Shown: positions 3,337 to 9,810 of the stretch, one piece after another
Layout: each line of letters starts with the position of its first letter
Numbering within the stretch: the stretch's first letter is position 1
Assembly: GCA_016182905.1 (NCBI GenBank)
Contig: JACPFR010000038.1
Coordinates: forward strand, 1-37,479
DNA: 37,479 nucleotides
Source of the DNA: Elusimicrobiota bacterium
GTDB taxonomy: Bacteria > Elusimicrobiota > Elusimicrobia > UBA1565 > UBA9628
Direction of reading: 5' to 3'
Made by a program: the position numbers and the translations under genes
The notes under the pieces: generated by a model
Databases searched by the model: none
The model's input: the letters and a program-made list of their open reading frames with translations, nothing else
What the model was told of the DNA's origin: nothing

Positions 3337-3407
3337 GCCGCCATAGCTCAAAAGTAGAGCTCCCGCCTCGTAGCCGGGAGACCTCGGCGCGATACCGAGT
3401 GGCGGCT
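3337..3407 (+). tRNA. Thr-like tRNA(CGT) with altered elbow between slipin gene and rtcB
   Basis: The acceptor GCCGCCA/TGGCGGC (3337-3343/3400-3406) and D-stem GCTC/GAGC are perfect. The D-loop AAAAGTA lacks GG. The anticodon stem has four pairs plus a C-C mismatch next to loop CTCGTAG, giving anticodon CGT (3369-3371). The T-stem CTCGG/CCGAG is perfect with loop CGCGATA, identical to the Lys(CTT) gene 2.4 kb upstream. The discriminator is T and CCA is not encoded. Its position ties the altered-elbow class to the repair genes: it may be the cognate RNA of the slipin-RtcB pair. Confidence 0.8.
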
Positions 3408-3446
3408 ACGATTTTCGCCTGTTATCCTAAGAGTAAAGAGGAAGCC

Positions 3447-4619
3447 ATGCCGATCAAGAAGATCGTGGACGCGCGCGTGCCGGTGAAGATCTGGGCCGAC
3501 GACGTCGAGCCGGACGCGCTCAAGCAGCTCAAGAACATCGCCGCCCTGCCGTTCGTGTTCAAGCACGTGGCGGCGATGCCGGACGTGCACCTGGGCAAGG
3601 GCGCGACCGTCGGCTCGGTGATCGCGACCGAGAACGCCGTCGTGCCGGCCGCCGTCGGCGTGGACATCGGCTGCGGCATGTGCGCGGTGAAGCTCGAGGG
3701 CGTGACGTCCTCGCGCCTGGAAGGGAAGCTGGCGGAGCTGCGCTCCAACATCGAGCGCGCGGTCCCGGTCGGGTTCCATGAGAACCGTGACCCGGACGCT
3801 TATAGCCGGAATTGGGCGCGCTGGGCCGATTTCGGAGGGCTTCACGAGCGCGTGCAGGGGCTGAAAGGGAAGGCCCTGCGCCAACTCGGCTCGCTCGGCG
3901 GCGGGAACCACTTCATCGAGGTGTGTCTCGACTCCGCGGACGGCGTCTGGGTGATGCTCCACTCCGGCTCGCGCAACATCGGAAAGAGCCTCGCGGAGCA
4001 TCACATCGACTCGGCCAAGGGGCTGATGCGGAAGATGTTCGTGTCCCTCCCGGACCCGGACCTCGCCTACTTCGCCGCCGGGACCCCGGAGTACGACGCG
4101 TACCTGCGCGACCTGCGCTGGGCGCAGGACTACGCCCTGATGAACCGCGAGGTGATGATGGGGCGGGTCCTCGAGCAGGTAGGCCGCGCCGTCGGGGTCG
4201 AGCCGAAGGCGGAGCTGTCGGTGAACTGCCATCACAACTTCGCGGCGATGGAGCATCACTTCGGGCGCGACGTGCTCGTGACCCGCAAGGGGGCGGTGCG
4301 CGCGCGTAAGGGAGACATGGGCATCATCCCGGGCTCGATGGGGACGAAGTCCTACATCGTGCGCGGAAAGGGCGAGCCGGAGTCGTTCGACTCGTGCTCG
4401 CACGGGGCGGGACGCCGGATGTCCCGGAACGAGGCTCGGCGGCGCTTCGGGACCGCGGACCTGCGCAAGCAGACCGAGGGCGTGGAGTGCCGCAAGGACG
4501 AGGGGGTCGTCGATGAGATCCCGGCCGCCTACAAGCCGATCGAGCGGGTCATGGCGGACCAGAGCGACCTCGTCGAGATCGTCGCGGAGATCAAGCAGGT
4601 CCTCTGCGTGAAGGGCTGA
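3447..4619 (+). CDS. rtcB: RtcB RNA 3'-phosphate/5'-OH ligase
   Basis: RtcB joins RNA 2',3'-cyclic phosphate or 3'-phosphate ends to 5'-OH ends using GTP and manganese, so it reseals cleaved tRNAs. All active-site elements are visible in the 390-residue protein: D73 and C76 (VDIGCGM), N154-H155 (GGGNHFIE), H172 (LHSGSRN), H262/H263 (NCHHNF) and the guanylylated H319 (SCSHGAGR). The length is near the family norm (E. coli about 408). ATG 3447 is preceded by AGAGGAAG. The frame is open further upstream, but that stretch overlaps the slipin gene and the tRNA-like gene in another frame and is not RtcB. No archease, RtcA or RtcR is in the window. Linkage to slipin and a tRNA array points to repair of cleaved tRNAs. 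Maturation of the odd array tRNAs is an alternative. Confidence 0.97.
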   Translation: MPIKKIVDARVPVKIWADDVEPDALKQLKNIAALPFVFKHVAAMPDVHLGKGATVGSVIATENAVVPAAVGVDIGCGMCAVKLEGVTSSRLEGKLAELRSNIERAVPVGFHENRDPDAYSRNWARWADFGGLHERVQGLKGKALRQLGSLGGGNHFIEVCLDSADGVWVMLHSGSRNIGKSLAEHHIDSAKGLMRKMFVSLPDPDLAYFAAGTPEYDAYLRDLRWAQDYALMNREVMMGRVLEQVGRAVGVEPKAELSVNCHHNFAAMEHHFGRDVLVTRKGAVRARKGDMGIIPGSMGTKSYIVRGKGEPESFDSCSHGAGRRMSRNEARRRFGTADLRKQTEGVECRKDEGVVDEIPAAYKPIERVMADQSDLVEIVAEIKQVLCVKG

Positions 4620-4621
4620 CG

Positions 4622-4653
4622 CCGGACCGCGAGTATAGCCCGCGAAGTCCGGT
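4622..4653 (+). terminator. Hairpin after rtcB
   Basis: CCGGAC (4622-4627) pairs with GTCCGG (4647-4652), enclosing a GCG/CGC stem. No T-run follows, and the next promoter's -35 box begins at 4655. It is probably the end of the island transcript, but the lack of Ts makes intrinsic termination uncertain. Confidence 0.45.
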
Positions 4654-4654
4654 C

Positions 4655-4683
4655 TTGACAGGCCCCCCGCGTCCGAACACACT
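4655..4683 (+). promoter_or_regulatory. Promoter of the MltB-like gene
   Basis: A perfect TTGACA (4655-4660), a 17-nt spacer and a weak CACACT (4678-4683) lie directly upstream of the GTG start at 4689. The gap of 5 nt between -10 and start codon predicts a leaderless mRNA, a pattern repeated at many genes in this window. Confidence 0.6.
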
Positions 4684-4688
4684 ATGCC

Positions 4689-6212
4689 GTGCGCAAGAGC
4701 CGCCTCGCCTTCGCCGCCGGAGCGGCTGCCGTCGCCTTCCTCTGGTGGGCCGCGACCTCGCGCAAGCCCGCGCCGGACGCGCGGACCTTGCTCGTCGAGC
4801 GGACCGAAACGGCGCCCCGGGCGCCGCGGGTGGAGCCGGAGCCGCCCGCGCCCGCGCCGGAGACCCCGCCGGCGGAGCTCACGCCGCCGGAGCCGGTCCT
4901 CACGCAGTCGGCCCAGCGCCGCTTCTCGAGCCCGGCCTCGCAGGCCGCCGCCGGAGGCATCGCCGGCGCCGAGGCCGCGGAAGGGCCGCCCGCCGCGGGC
5001 CTCGGCGGCGGGGTGAACCTGCCGGGCGGCTACGACGCCCCGACGGCGAGCGTCGGGCGGTTCGCGCCCCCGCCGGGTCCGCGGGAGACCGCCGCCGCTC
5101 CGGGGGTCTCGCCCGCCCCGGGCGCCGGTCCGGACGCCTCTCCGGAGACCCGGGAGGCCGCGGACCGGAGGGCGGCCGCGGAAGAGGACGATGGTCCCTC
5201 CGCGGCCCAGGCGCCGGGAGACCGGAAGGTGACCGGCGCGGCCGCGGGGCTGGTCACCGCCGCGCGCGACCTCAAGTCGCGCGGCGACGCCGCCGCGATG
5301 CGGGAGAACGCGAGCCTCGAGAAGGGGCTGATGCGCCAGATCGAGGCCGACGGCAAGATGGACGCGGGGATACGCAAGGCGATCTCCGACATCCAAAGCT
5401 CGGGGCGCCCCGTCACCATGGAGGAGGTGACCGAGGCCGCGGAGGAAGTCCTTCAGGCCAACGGCCTCACGCACGACGACGTGGACCTGCCGACGGCCAT
5501 CGCCCGCGCCTCGGCACCCCCGCCCCCCGAGGTCCCGCGCGCCGCGTACCTCGACGCCGTGCGGGCCATCGTGTCCGTGCCCGCGCTCGACCCCGAGCAG
5601 AAGGTCGAGATCCAGAGGCTCGCCGACAAGCCCCCGCCCCCGCGCGCGCCGGCGCCGCGCGGGGCGCTCGACGCCTATCGCCGCCACAAGGACGTCCTCG
5701 ACAAGGCGCACAAGGACTTCGGCGTGAAGCCCGAGCACATCCTCGGCATCCTCGGCGTGGAGACGGGCTGGGGCCGCAACACGGGGAAGTATCCCCTCCC
5801 GGCGACTTTGAAGGCCATCAGCGAGCGGACGGGGCCCGACGGCCGTCCCACGAAGCAGGCGCGGCAGGCCGGCCGGGACCTCGCCGCGCTCGCCCGCCTG
5901 TCGGCCCAAGGAAACCTCGGCGGCCTGAGCCCCGGCCAGGTCCGCGGCTCCTACGCCGGGGCGATGGGCATCCCTCAATTCCTGCCCACGAGCTGGGAGG
6001 CCCTCTCCCGCTCCCCCGACGGCGGCAAGCGCGATCCCTTCGAATTCGGCGACGCCGCCTACTCCGTGGGCAACTACCTTCGGGCGCACGGCTACTCCAA
6101 GAACGTCGCCGGTTCCATCTGGGGCTACAACCACTCCCAGGAATACGTGGACAAGGTCCTGGGGCTGTCCGCCAGCGTGAAGGCGAGCCTGCCGTCCGCG
6201 CCGTCCAAGTAG
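4689..6212 (+). CDS. MltB-like lytic murein transglycosylase, long Pro/Ala-rich N-terminal region
   Basis: The C-terminal third (from about residue 330) is a GH103/MltB catalytic domain: ILGVETGWGRNTG with the catalytic Glu at about 358, GAMGIPQFLPTSWE, and WGYNHSQEYVDKVL. Such enzymes cut peptidoglycan between MurNAc and GlcNAc, making 1,6-anhydro ends. The N-terminus has a basic start and a hydrophobic stretch (LAFAAGAAAVAFLWW), a signal anchor or signal peptide, then about 150 residues rich in Pro, Ala and Glu that could span the periplasm. GTG 4689 is the start, as it follows the -10 box directly. The gene is convergent with the next, the stop codons 1 nt apart. It is 507 residues, longer than MltB (about 360) because of the linker. 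Confidence 0.9.
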   Translation: MRKSRLAFAAGAAAVAFLWWAATSRKPAPDARTLLVERTETAPRAPRVEPEPPAPAPETPPAELTPPEPVLTQSAQRRFSSPASQAAAGGIAGAEAAEGPPAAGLGGGVNLPGGYDAPTASVGRFAPPPGPRETAAAPGVSPAPGAGPDASPETREAADRRAAAEEDDGPSAAQAPGDRKVTGAAAGLVTAARDLKSRGDAAAMRENASLEKGLMRQIEADGKMDAGIRKAISDIQSSGRPVTMEEVTEAAEEVLQANGLTHDDVDLPTAIARASAPPPPEVPRAAYLDAVRAIVSVPALDPEQKVEIQRLADKPPPPRAPAPRGALDAYRRHKDVLDKAHKDFGVKPEHILGILGVETGWGRNTGKYPLPATLKAISERTGPDGRPTKQARQAGRDLAALARLSAQGNLGGLSPGQVRGSYAGAMGIPQFLPTSWEALSRSPDGGKRDPFEFGDAAYSVGNYLRAHGYSKNVAGSIWGYNHSQEYVDKVLGLSASVKASLPSAPSK

Positions 6213-6213
6213 A

Positions 6214-6768
6214 CTATTTCTTCTCGGCCGCGGGGATCGCGGGGACGGCCGGGGCCGCGGGCGCGGCGGTGCCGCCCCCGCCCATCGAGCCGCCGGACAA
6301 GCCCGCGCCCCCGTTGAGCCTGGAGAACGCGCCGGCGTTGAGGCGCGGCCGCACGAACTCCCTCTTCGCGGGCTTCGGCGCCGGCGCCGTCTCCGCGGCT
6401 TTCACGGGGGCGGGGGCGGCGGCCGCCTCGACCGGCGCATCCGCGACGGCCGGCGGCTCCGCCGAAGGCGGAGCCTGCTGGCGCATGTCGTCGTCGATCT
6501 TGAGCATGCCGATGCCCGACGCCGGCGCCGCGGCCGGGACGAGCGGCTTCGGCAGCGGCGGCGGGGCGGGCGGGGCCTCCAAGTCGCGCGCGGGGAACAG
6601 CTTGCGGTAATCCTTCGACGCCTCGGCGACCTCGGCCACGGCCTTCTGGGCGCGCCAGAAACGCCAGCCCGCCAGCACGATCATCGCGAGCAGGACCCCG
6701 AACAGGAAGACCTTCTTGGGATCCAGGGGCGGGACTTCTTCTTCGGGCTGGTCGAGGATGTTCTTCAT
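6214..6768 (-). CDS. Single-TM protein of unknown function, Ala/Pro-rich
   Basis: The 184-residue protein has a cytosolic acidic N-terminus, one membrane segment at about residues 19-38 (KVFLFGVLLAMIVLAGWRFW), then a long Ala/Pro-rich stretch and a glycine-rich C-terminal patch (RLNGGAGLSGGSMGGGG). I do not recognise a family. The layout resembles small membrane-anchored adapters of envelope machines, but there is no specific evidence. It ends next to the MltB-like gene on the other strand. Confidence 0.65.
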   Translation of the reverse strand: MKNILDQPEEEVPPLDPKKVFLFGVLLAMIVLAGWRFWRAQKAVAEVAEASKDYRKLFPARDLEAPPAPPPLPKPLVPAAAPASGIGMLKIDDDMRQQAPPSAEPPAVADAPVEAAAAPAPVKAAETAPAPKPAKREFVRPRLNAGAFSRLNGGAGLSGGSMGGGGTAAPAAPAVPAIPAAEKK

Positions 6769-6781
6769 GGCCGCAGTCTGA

Positions 6782-6787
6782 ATTATA
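6782..6787 (-). promoter_or_regulatory. -10 box (TATAAT) of the single-TM protein gene
   Basis: On the minus strand TATAAT is preceded by GGC and lies 13 nt before the ATG at 6768. The transcript would have a leader of only about six bases. No clear -35 box is visible. Confidence 0.55.
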
Positions 6788-6801
6788 GCCCCGCGGCGGG
6801 A

Positions 6802-7902
6802 TTAATCAAGGGCCGCCGCCGCCCCCCGCTCGAAGCGCGCGGCCAGCCCGCGTCGCCGCGCCTCCGGCAGGAACAGCGACCATATCCCGTTCCACGACAG
6901 CTCCAGCAGCTCCTCGGCGGAGAATCCCGCGTCCCGGGACAGCGCCTCGTACTCGTGGGCGAGGTCGATGCCGAACACGCCGGGGTCGTCGGTGCTGAGC
7001 GTCGTCAGCAGGCCTGCGTCCTTCCAGGCGCGCACCGGATGCTCCCGGTACGAGGCCACGGCGCCCGTCCTCAGGTTCGACGTGGGATTGACCTCCACGA
7101 CGATCCCCCTCCGGACGAGCTCCCGGAGCAGGTCCGGACGCTCGCGCAGGATGATCCCGTGGCCGATCCGGTCCACGCCGATCTCGAGCGCGTCCTCGAT
7201 CTCCCCTCCCCGCGGCGACTCGCCGGCGTGCGCGGTCAGACCGAGCCCCGCCGCGCGCCCGCGCCGCAGCCAGCCCCCGTACTCCGAGAGCCTCTCGTCC
7301 CCGGGGCCCGCGTCGGCCACGTCGAGCCCCACAACGCCGCGGCCCGCGTGCCGCACGGCCAGCTCCGCCATGTCCTCGTTCGCCTCGCGGTCCACGACGG
7401 AGAACGGCCGCAGCAGGCAGATGATCACGCCGCTGCTCACGCCGAAATCCTTTTCGCCTCGCGCGAGGCCGCGCAGGGCGGCCGAGAGGACCTCCTCCAT
7501 CGGGAACTCCGCGGTCCTCTGCAGCGACGGGGCGAAGCGCGCCTCGACGTGCAGTATGTTCTGCCGCGCGCAGTCGCGCAGCATCTCGTAGGCGCTCAGC
7601 TCCACGGCCTCCGCCGTGCGGAGCAGAGGGTAGTAGGCGTGAAAGGCGTCGAGCACCTCGCCGAGGCTGGCACGCGGCTGGTCCACGACGACTTTCGCGC
7701 GGATCTCCTCCGCGCTCAGGCCGCGCAGCGGCGAGCCCGGGGCGGCGTCGGCGAGCCGGCGCACCGTCTCCGGCGACAGGGCCCCGTCCAGGTGCAGATG
7801 CGTCTCGACCTTGGGCAGCTCCGCGGCCAGGCGGGCCGTCCGCTCCGGGGTCCAGCGCCCGCGCCGGGCGGACTCGCGCAGCGCGAGGGGCAGTTCGGGC
7901 AT
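6802..7902 (-). CDS. add: Adenosine deaminase family protein
   Basis: This metal-dependent amidohydrolase converts adenosine to inosine in purine salvage. Visible motifs in the 366-residue protein are THLHLDG (H35, H37 zinc ligands), HVEARFAP, LTAHAGES (catalytic region), DRIGHGI and LSTDDPGVF (zinc-binding Asp). Relatives act on adenine or on futalosine derivatives, so substrate is not certain. I chose ATG 7902 rather than an upstream TTG at 7932, because a TAAGAT box ends only 5 nt before it. There is no linked purine gene. Confidence 0.88.
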   Translation of the reverse strand: MPELPLALRESARRGRWTPERTARLAAELPKVETHLHLDGALSPETVRRLADAAPGSPLRGLSAEEIRAKVVVDQPRASLGEVLDAFHAYYPLLRTAEAVELSAYEMLRDCARQNILHVEARFAPSLQRTAEFPMEEVLSAALRGLARGEKDFGVSSGVIICLLRPFSVVDREANEDMAELAVRHAGRGVVGLDVADAGPGDERLSEYGGWLRRGRAAGLGLTAHAGESPRGGEIEDALEIGVDRIGHGIILRERPDLLRELVRRGIVVEVNPTSNLRTGAVASYREHPVRAWKDAGLLTTLSTDDPGVFGIDLAHEYEALSRDAGFSAEELLELSWNGIWSLFLPEARRRGLAARFERGAAAALD

Positions 7903-7907
7903 GCGCG

Positions 7908-7913
7908 ATCTTA
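7908..7913 (-). promoter_or_regulatory. -10 box placing the add mRNA start at its ATG
   Basis: TAAGAT on the minus strand is separated from ATG 7902 by 5 nt, so the message is probably leaderless. There is no Shine-Dalgarno sequence. Confidence 0.5.
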
Positions 7914-7964
7914 CCAATTGCGTCCGAGGCAATTTCTTTACATCTCCGATCCTCGAGGCGGAGC

Positions 7965-8016
7965 TACACTATCGATGAGAGCGGGGCCCCGACGAAAGGC
8001 CCCGTCCGGGGGGTGA
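7965..8016 (+). promoter_or_regulatory. -10 box, leader hairpin and RBS of the DUF1059 gene
   Basis: TACACT (7965-7970) is followed by a leader with a strong hairpin (GGGGCC at about 7983-7988 with GGCCCC at 7998-8003) and then GGGGGGTGAGG 2 nt before ATG 8021. This gene is leadered, unlike many neighbours. The hairpin close to the RBS could modulate translation. Confidence 0.5.
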
Positions 8017-8020
8017 GGTT

Positions 8021-8218
8021 ATGGACCGCAAAGAGCGGGTGACCATCGACTGCCGGGACTATCCCGAGACGAAATGCTCCTTGTCCTTCAGCGGAACGGA
8101 GGACGAGGTGATGGAGATCGCGGAGTATCATGCGGTCAACAAGCACGGCTTCAAGAGTGAGCCGGGCCTGAGGGATCAGTTGCGTTCGATGATCAAGCGT
8201 GAGGCGTTCTCGCGGTGA
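8021..8218 (+). CDS. DUF1059-type small protein
   Basis: The 65-residue protein fits the DUF1059 family: an early CRDY..TKCSLSFSG segment with two cysteines (about residues 11 and 19), then TEDEVMEIAEYHAVNKHGF and a C-terminal helix. DUF1059 proteins are predicted small metal-binding proteins of unknown role. The His and Cys positions are compatible with metal binding. A good Shine-Dalgarno sequence and its own promoter support it as a real gene. Confidence 0.8.
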   Translation: MDRKERVTIDCRDYPETKCSLSFSGTEDEVMEIAEYHAVNKHGFKSEPGLRDQLRSMIKREAFSR

Positions 8219-8272
8219 AGAGCCGCGAGCAGGATGCCGGCGCGGGACCCTGCCGCGTCGGCCGCGTCGCGG

Positions 8273-9046
8273 TCAGCCCTTCCTCTTGAACGCGAACGGC
8301 CCGAACGCCTGCATCACCGGCATGATCTGGAGACGATTGACGTTGACGTGCCGGGGCAGGACGGCCGACCAGTAGATCGTCTCCGCGACGTCGTCCGCCG
8401 ACAGCGGCTCGAGCCCCTTGTAGGGCGCGGCGGCCTGCGCGGCGTCGCCGTGGAAGCGCACGAGCGAGAACTCCGTCTCCGCGAGGCCGGGCTCGACGCT
8501 GGTCACGCGCACGTTGGACCCGAGCAGGTCCGCGCGCAGGTTCAGGCCGAACTGCTTGACGAACGCCTTGCTCGCGCCGTAGACGTTCCCGCCCGGATAA
8601 GGGAAATCCGCCGCCGTCGAGCCGAGCAGGATCACGTGCCCCTCGTCGCGCGCGACCATGCCGGGCAAGGTCGCCCGCACGGTGTACAGCAGGCCGTTGA
8701 TGTTGGTCGCGACCATCGTGTCCCAGTCGTCGAGACTCGCCTCGTGCGCCGGCCCGAGGCCGAGCGCCAGGCCCGCGTTGGCGACGACCACGTTGATCTT
8801 CTTGAACTCCTTGGGCAGCGCGTCCAGCGCGGCCTCGGTCTGACGGCGGTCGCGCACGTCGAACACCGACGCGCAGCAGCGCCTGCCCAGGCTCTTCTTG
8901 AGGGCCTTGAGCCGGTCCTCGCGGCGGCCCGTCGCGATCACCTTAGCGCCCTCTTTGACGAAGCGGCGGCAGACGGCCTCGCCGAAGCCGGAGGTGGCGC
9001 CGGTGACGAGCACGGTCAGGGTCCTGGGATCGAGGGAGGATTTCAT
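8273..9046 (-). CDS. Short-chain dehydrogenase, YdfG-like
   Basis: This is a classical SDR of 257 residues: TGATSGFG nucleotide-binding motif near residue 15, TGRREDRL, NAG at about 98-100, STAAD before the catalytic Y-x3-K (YGASK), and the YdfG-type C-terminus (SVEPGLAETEFS, LPRHVNVNRLQIMPV). YdfG enzymes oxidise serine and 3-hydroxy acids or reduce malonic semialdehyde with NADP, and that activity is inferred from overall similarity. A TAATAT box lies 12 nt before the ATG on the minus strand. Confidence 0.88.
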   Translation of the reverse strand: MKSSLDPRTLTVLVTGATSGFGEAVCRRFVKEGAKVIATGRREDRLKALKKSLGRRCCASVFDVRDRRQTEAALDALPKEFKKINVVVANAGLALGLGPAHEASLDDWDTMVATNINGLLYTVRATLPGMVARDEGHVILLGSTAADFPYPGGNVYGASKAFVKQFGLNLRADLLGSNVRVTSVEPGLAETEFSLVRFHGDAAQAAAPYKGLEPLSADDVAETIYWSAVLPRHVNVNRLQIMPVMQAFGPFAFKRKG

Positions 9047-9068
9047 AGAGGTGCCCGCATATTACCAA

Positions 9069-9182
9069 ATGGGACTTTTTGAGGGGCGGCGCGAAGTCTC
9101 GAGATACCACGACGCGGCCTACAGCCTCGACCCCGACGGGCACGTCCTCGCCTTCGCGACCGACGCCTGCAAGGGAAAATAA
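9069..9182 (+). pseudogene. C-terminal remnant of a VOC/glyoxalase-fold gene
   Basis: A 37-codon frame from ATG 9069 ends HDAAYSLDPDGHVLAFATDACKGK. This resembles the last strand of VOC-superfamily proteins (DPDGH is their typical motif). The rest of such a domain is missing, and the divergent SDR gene begins immediately upstream. It is probably a deletion remnant that kept its terminator. It could also be a tiny independent gene, which is less likely. Confidence 0.4.
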
Positions 9183-9214
9183 AAGGCCCCGCGGCGATGC
9201 GCCGCGGGGCCTTT
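9182..9214. terminator. Bidirectional intrinsic terminator
   Basis: A perfect 15-bp stem (9182-9196 with 9200-9214, loop ATG) has A-run and T-run flanks, so it can stop transcription from the left (VOC remnant) and from the right (peroxiredoxin gene, minus strand). Confidence 0.9.
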
Positions 9215-9230
9215 CTTTCGAGCCTTCCGA

Positions 9231-9716
9231 TTACTTGAGCTTGGCGAGCTCGGCCTCGAGCTCCTTGTAGTCGCGCTCCTTGGTGATGTCGCCCTCGACC
9301 TTCACGAAGGCCACGGTCCCGGCGGAGTTGACGAGCACGGTCGCGCGCTGAGAGATGTTGCCGCCCGGGTGGAACAGGCCGTAGGCCTTGATCGCGGCGC
9401 GGTGCATGTCGGCCAGGAGCGTGTGCTTCAGGCCCATCTGCGCCTTGTACGCCTTGTGCGACCACACGGAGTCGACAGAGATGCCGAACACCTGCGCGTA
9501 CTTCTCGTAGCGCGAAAGGTCCTGGGAGAAGCACGCGTTCTCCTTGGAGCAGGTCGGAGAGAAGTCGAGCGGATAGAAGAACAGGGCGACGGGCTTCTTG
9601 CCCTTGAACTCGGAGAGCGTCCACTCCTTCTTCTCGGAATCGGGCAGCTTGAAGTCAGGGGCGACGGCTCCGACCTTAATCGGCGTCGTCTCGGGCGCGG
9701 CGGTGGCGGTGGTCAT
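9231..9716 (-). CDS. bcp: Peroxiredoxin, BCP type
   Basis: This thioredoxin-fold peroxidase reduces H2O2 and organic peroxides. The 161-residue protein has the PLDFSPTCSKE motif, with peroxidatic Cys at 56 preceded by Pro and Thr, and a second Cys at 62 that could be the resolving residue of the BCP/PrxQ type. The N-terminal VGAVAPDFKLPDS is typical. The ribosome binding site AGGAGA is 9 nt before ATG 9716. Transcription ends at the terminator 9182-9214. Confidence 0.92.
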   Translation of the reverse strand: MTTATAAPETTPIKVGAVAPDFKLPDSEKKEWTLSEFKGKKPVALFFYPLDFSPTCSKENACFSQDLSRYEKYAQVFGISVDSVWSHKAYKAQMGLKHTLLADMHRAAIKAYGLFHPGGNISQRATVLVNSAGTVAFVKVEGDITKERDYKELEAELAKLK

Positions 9717-9739
9717 TTGTCGGTTTCTCCTGTTATCTT

Positions 9740-9804
9740 GGTGTCAGGCATTCCGCTTTTTTCACTTTGTCCGGCAAAGTGAAAAAAGCGGAATGCCTGA
9801 CACC
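9740..9804. repeat. Perfect 30-bp inverted repeat with 5-nt loop
   Basis: Positions 9740-9769 are the exact reverse complement of 9775-9804, with TCCGG between. The arms begin GGTGTCAGGCATTCCGC and contain T6/A6 runs. It sits between the end of mrp and the start of the peroxiredoxin gene, both minus strand. The motif GTGTCAGGCA-T resembles dispersed REP-like palindromes. I found no second copy in this window. It may also serve as a terminator for mrp. Confidence 0.9.
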
Positions 9805-9810
9805 ACCAGA

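Noticed and set aside
2424-3446. A long N-terminal extension in frame with RtcB, starting in the tRNA array
   Set aside because: It overlaps the slipin gene in another frame and the Thr-like tRNA gene, its composition is Arg/Gly-rich as expected of an out-of-frame reading, and ATG 3447 has a good ribosome binding site.
3348-6134. Very long minus-strand frame opposite rtcB and the MltB-like gene
   Set aside because: It is a GC-driven shadow: it covers two well supported genes on the other strand and its product is Arg/Gly/Val-rich without motifs.
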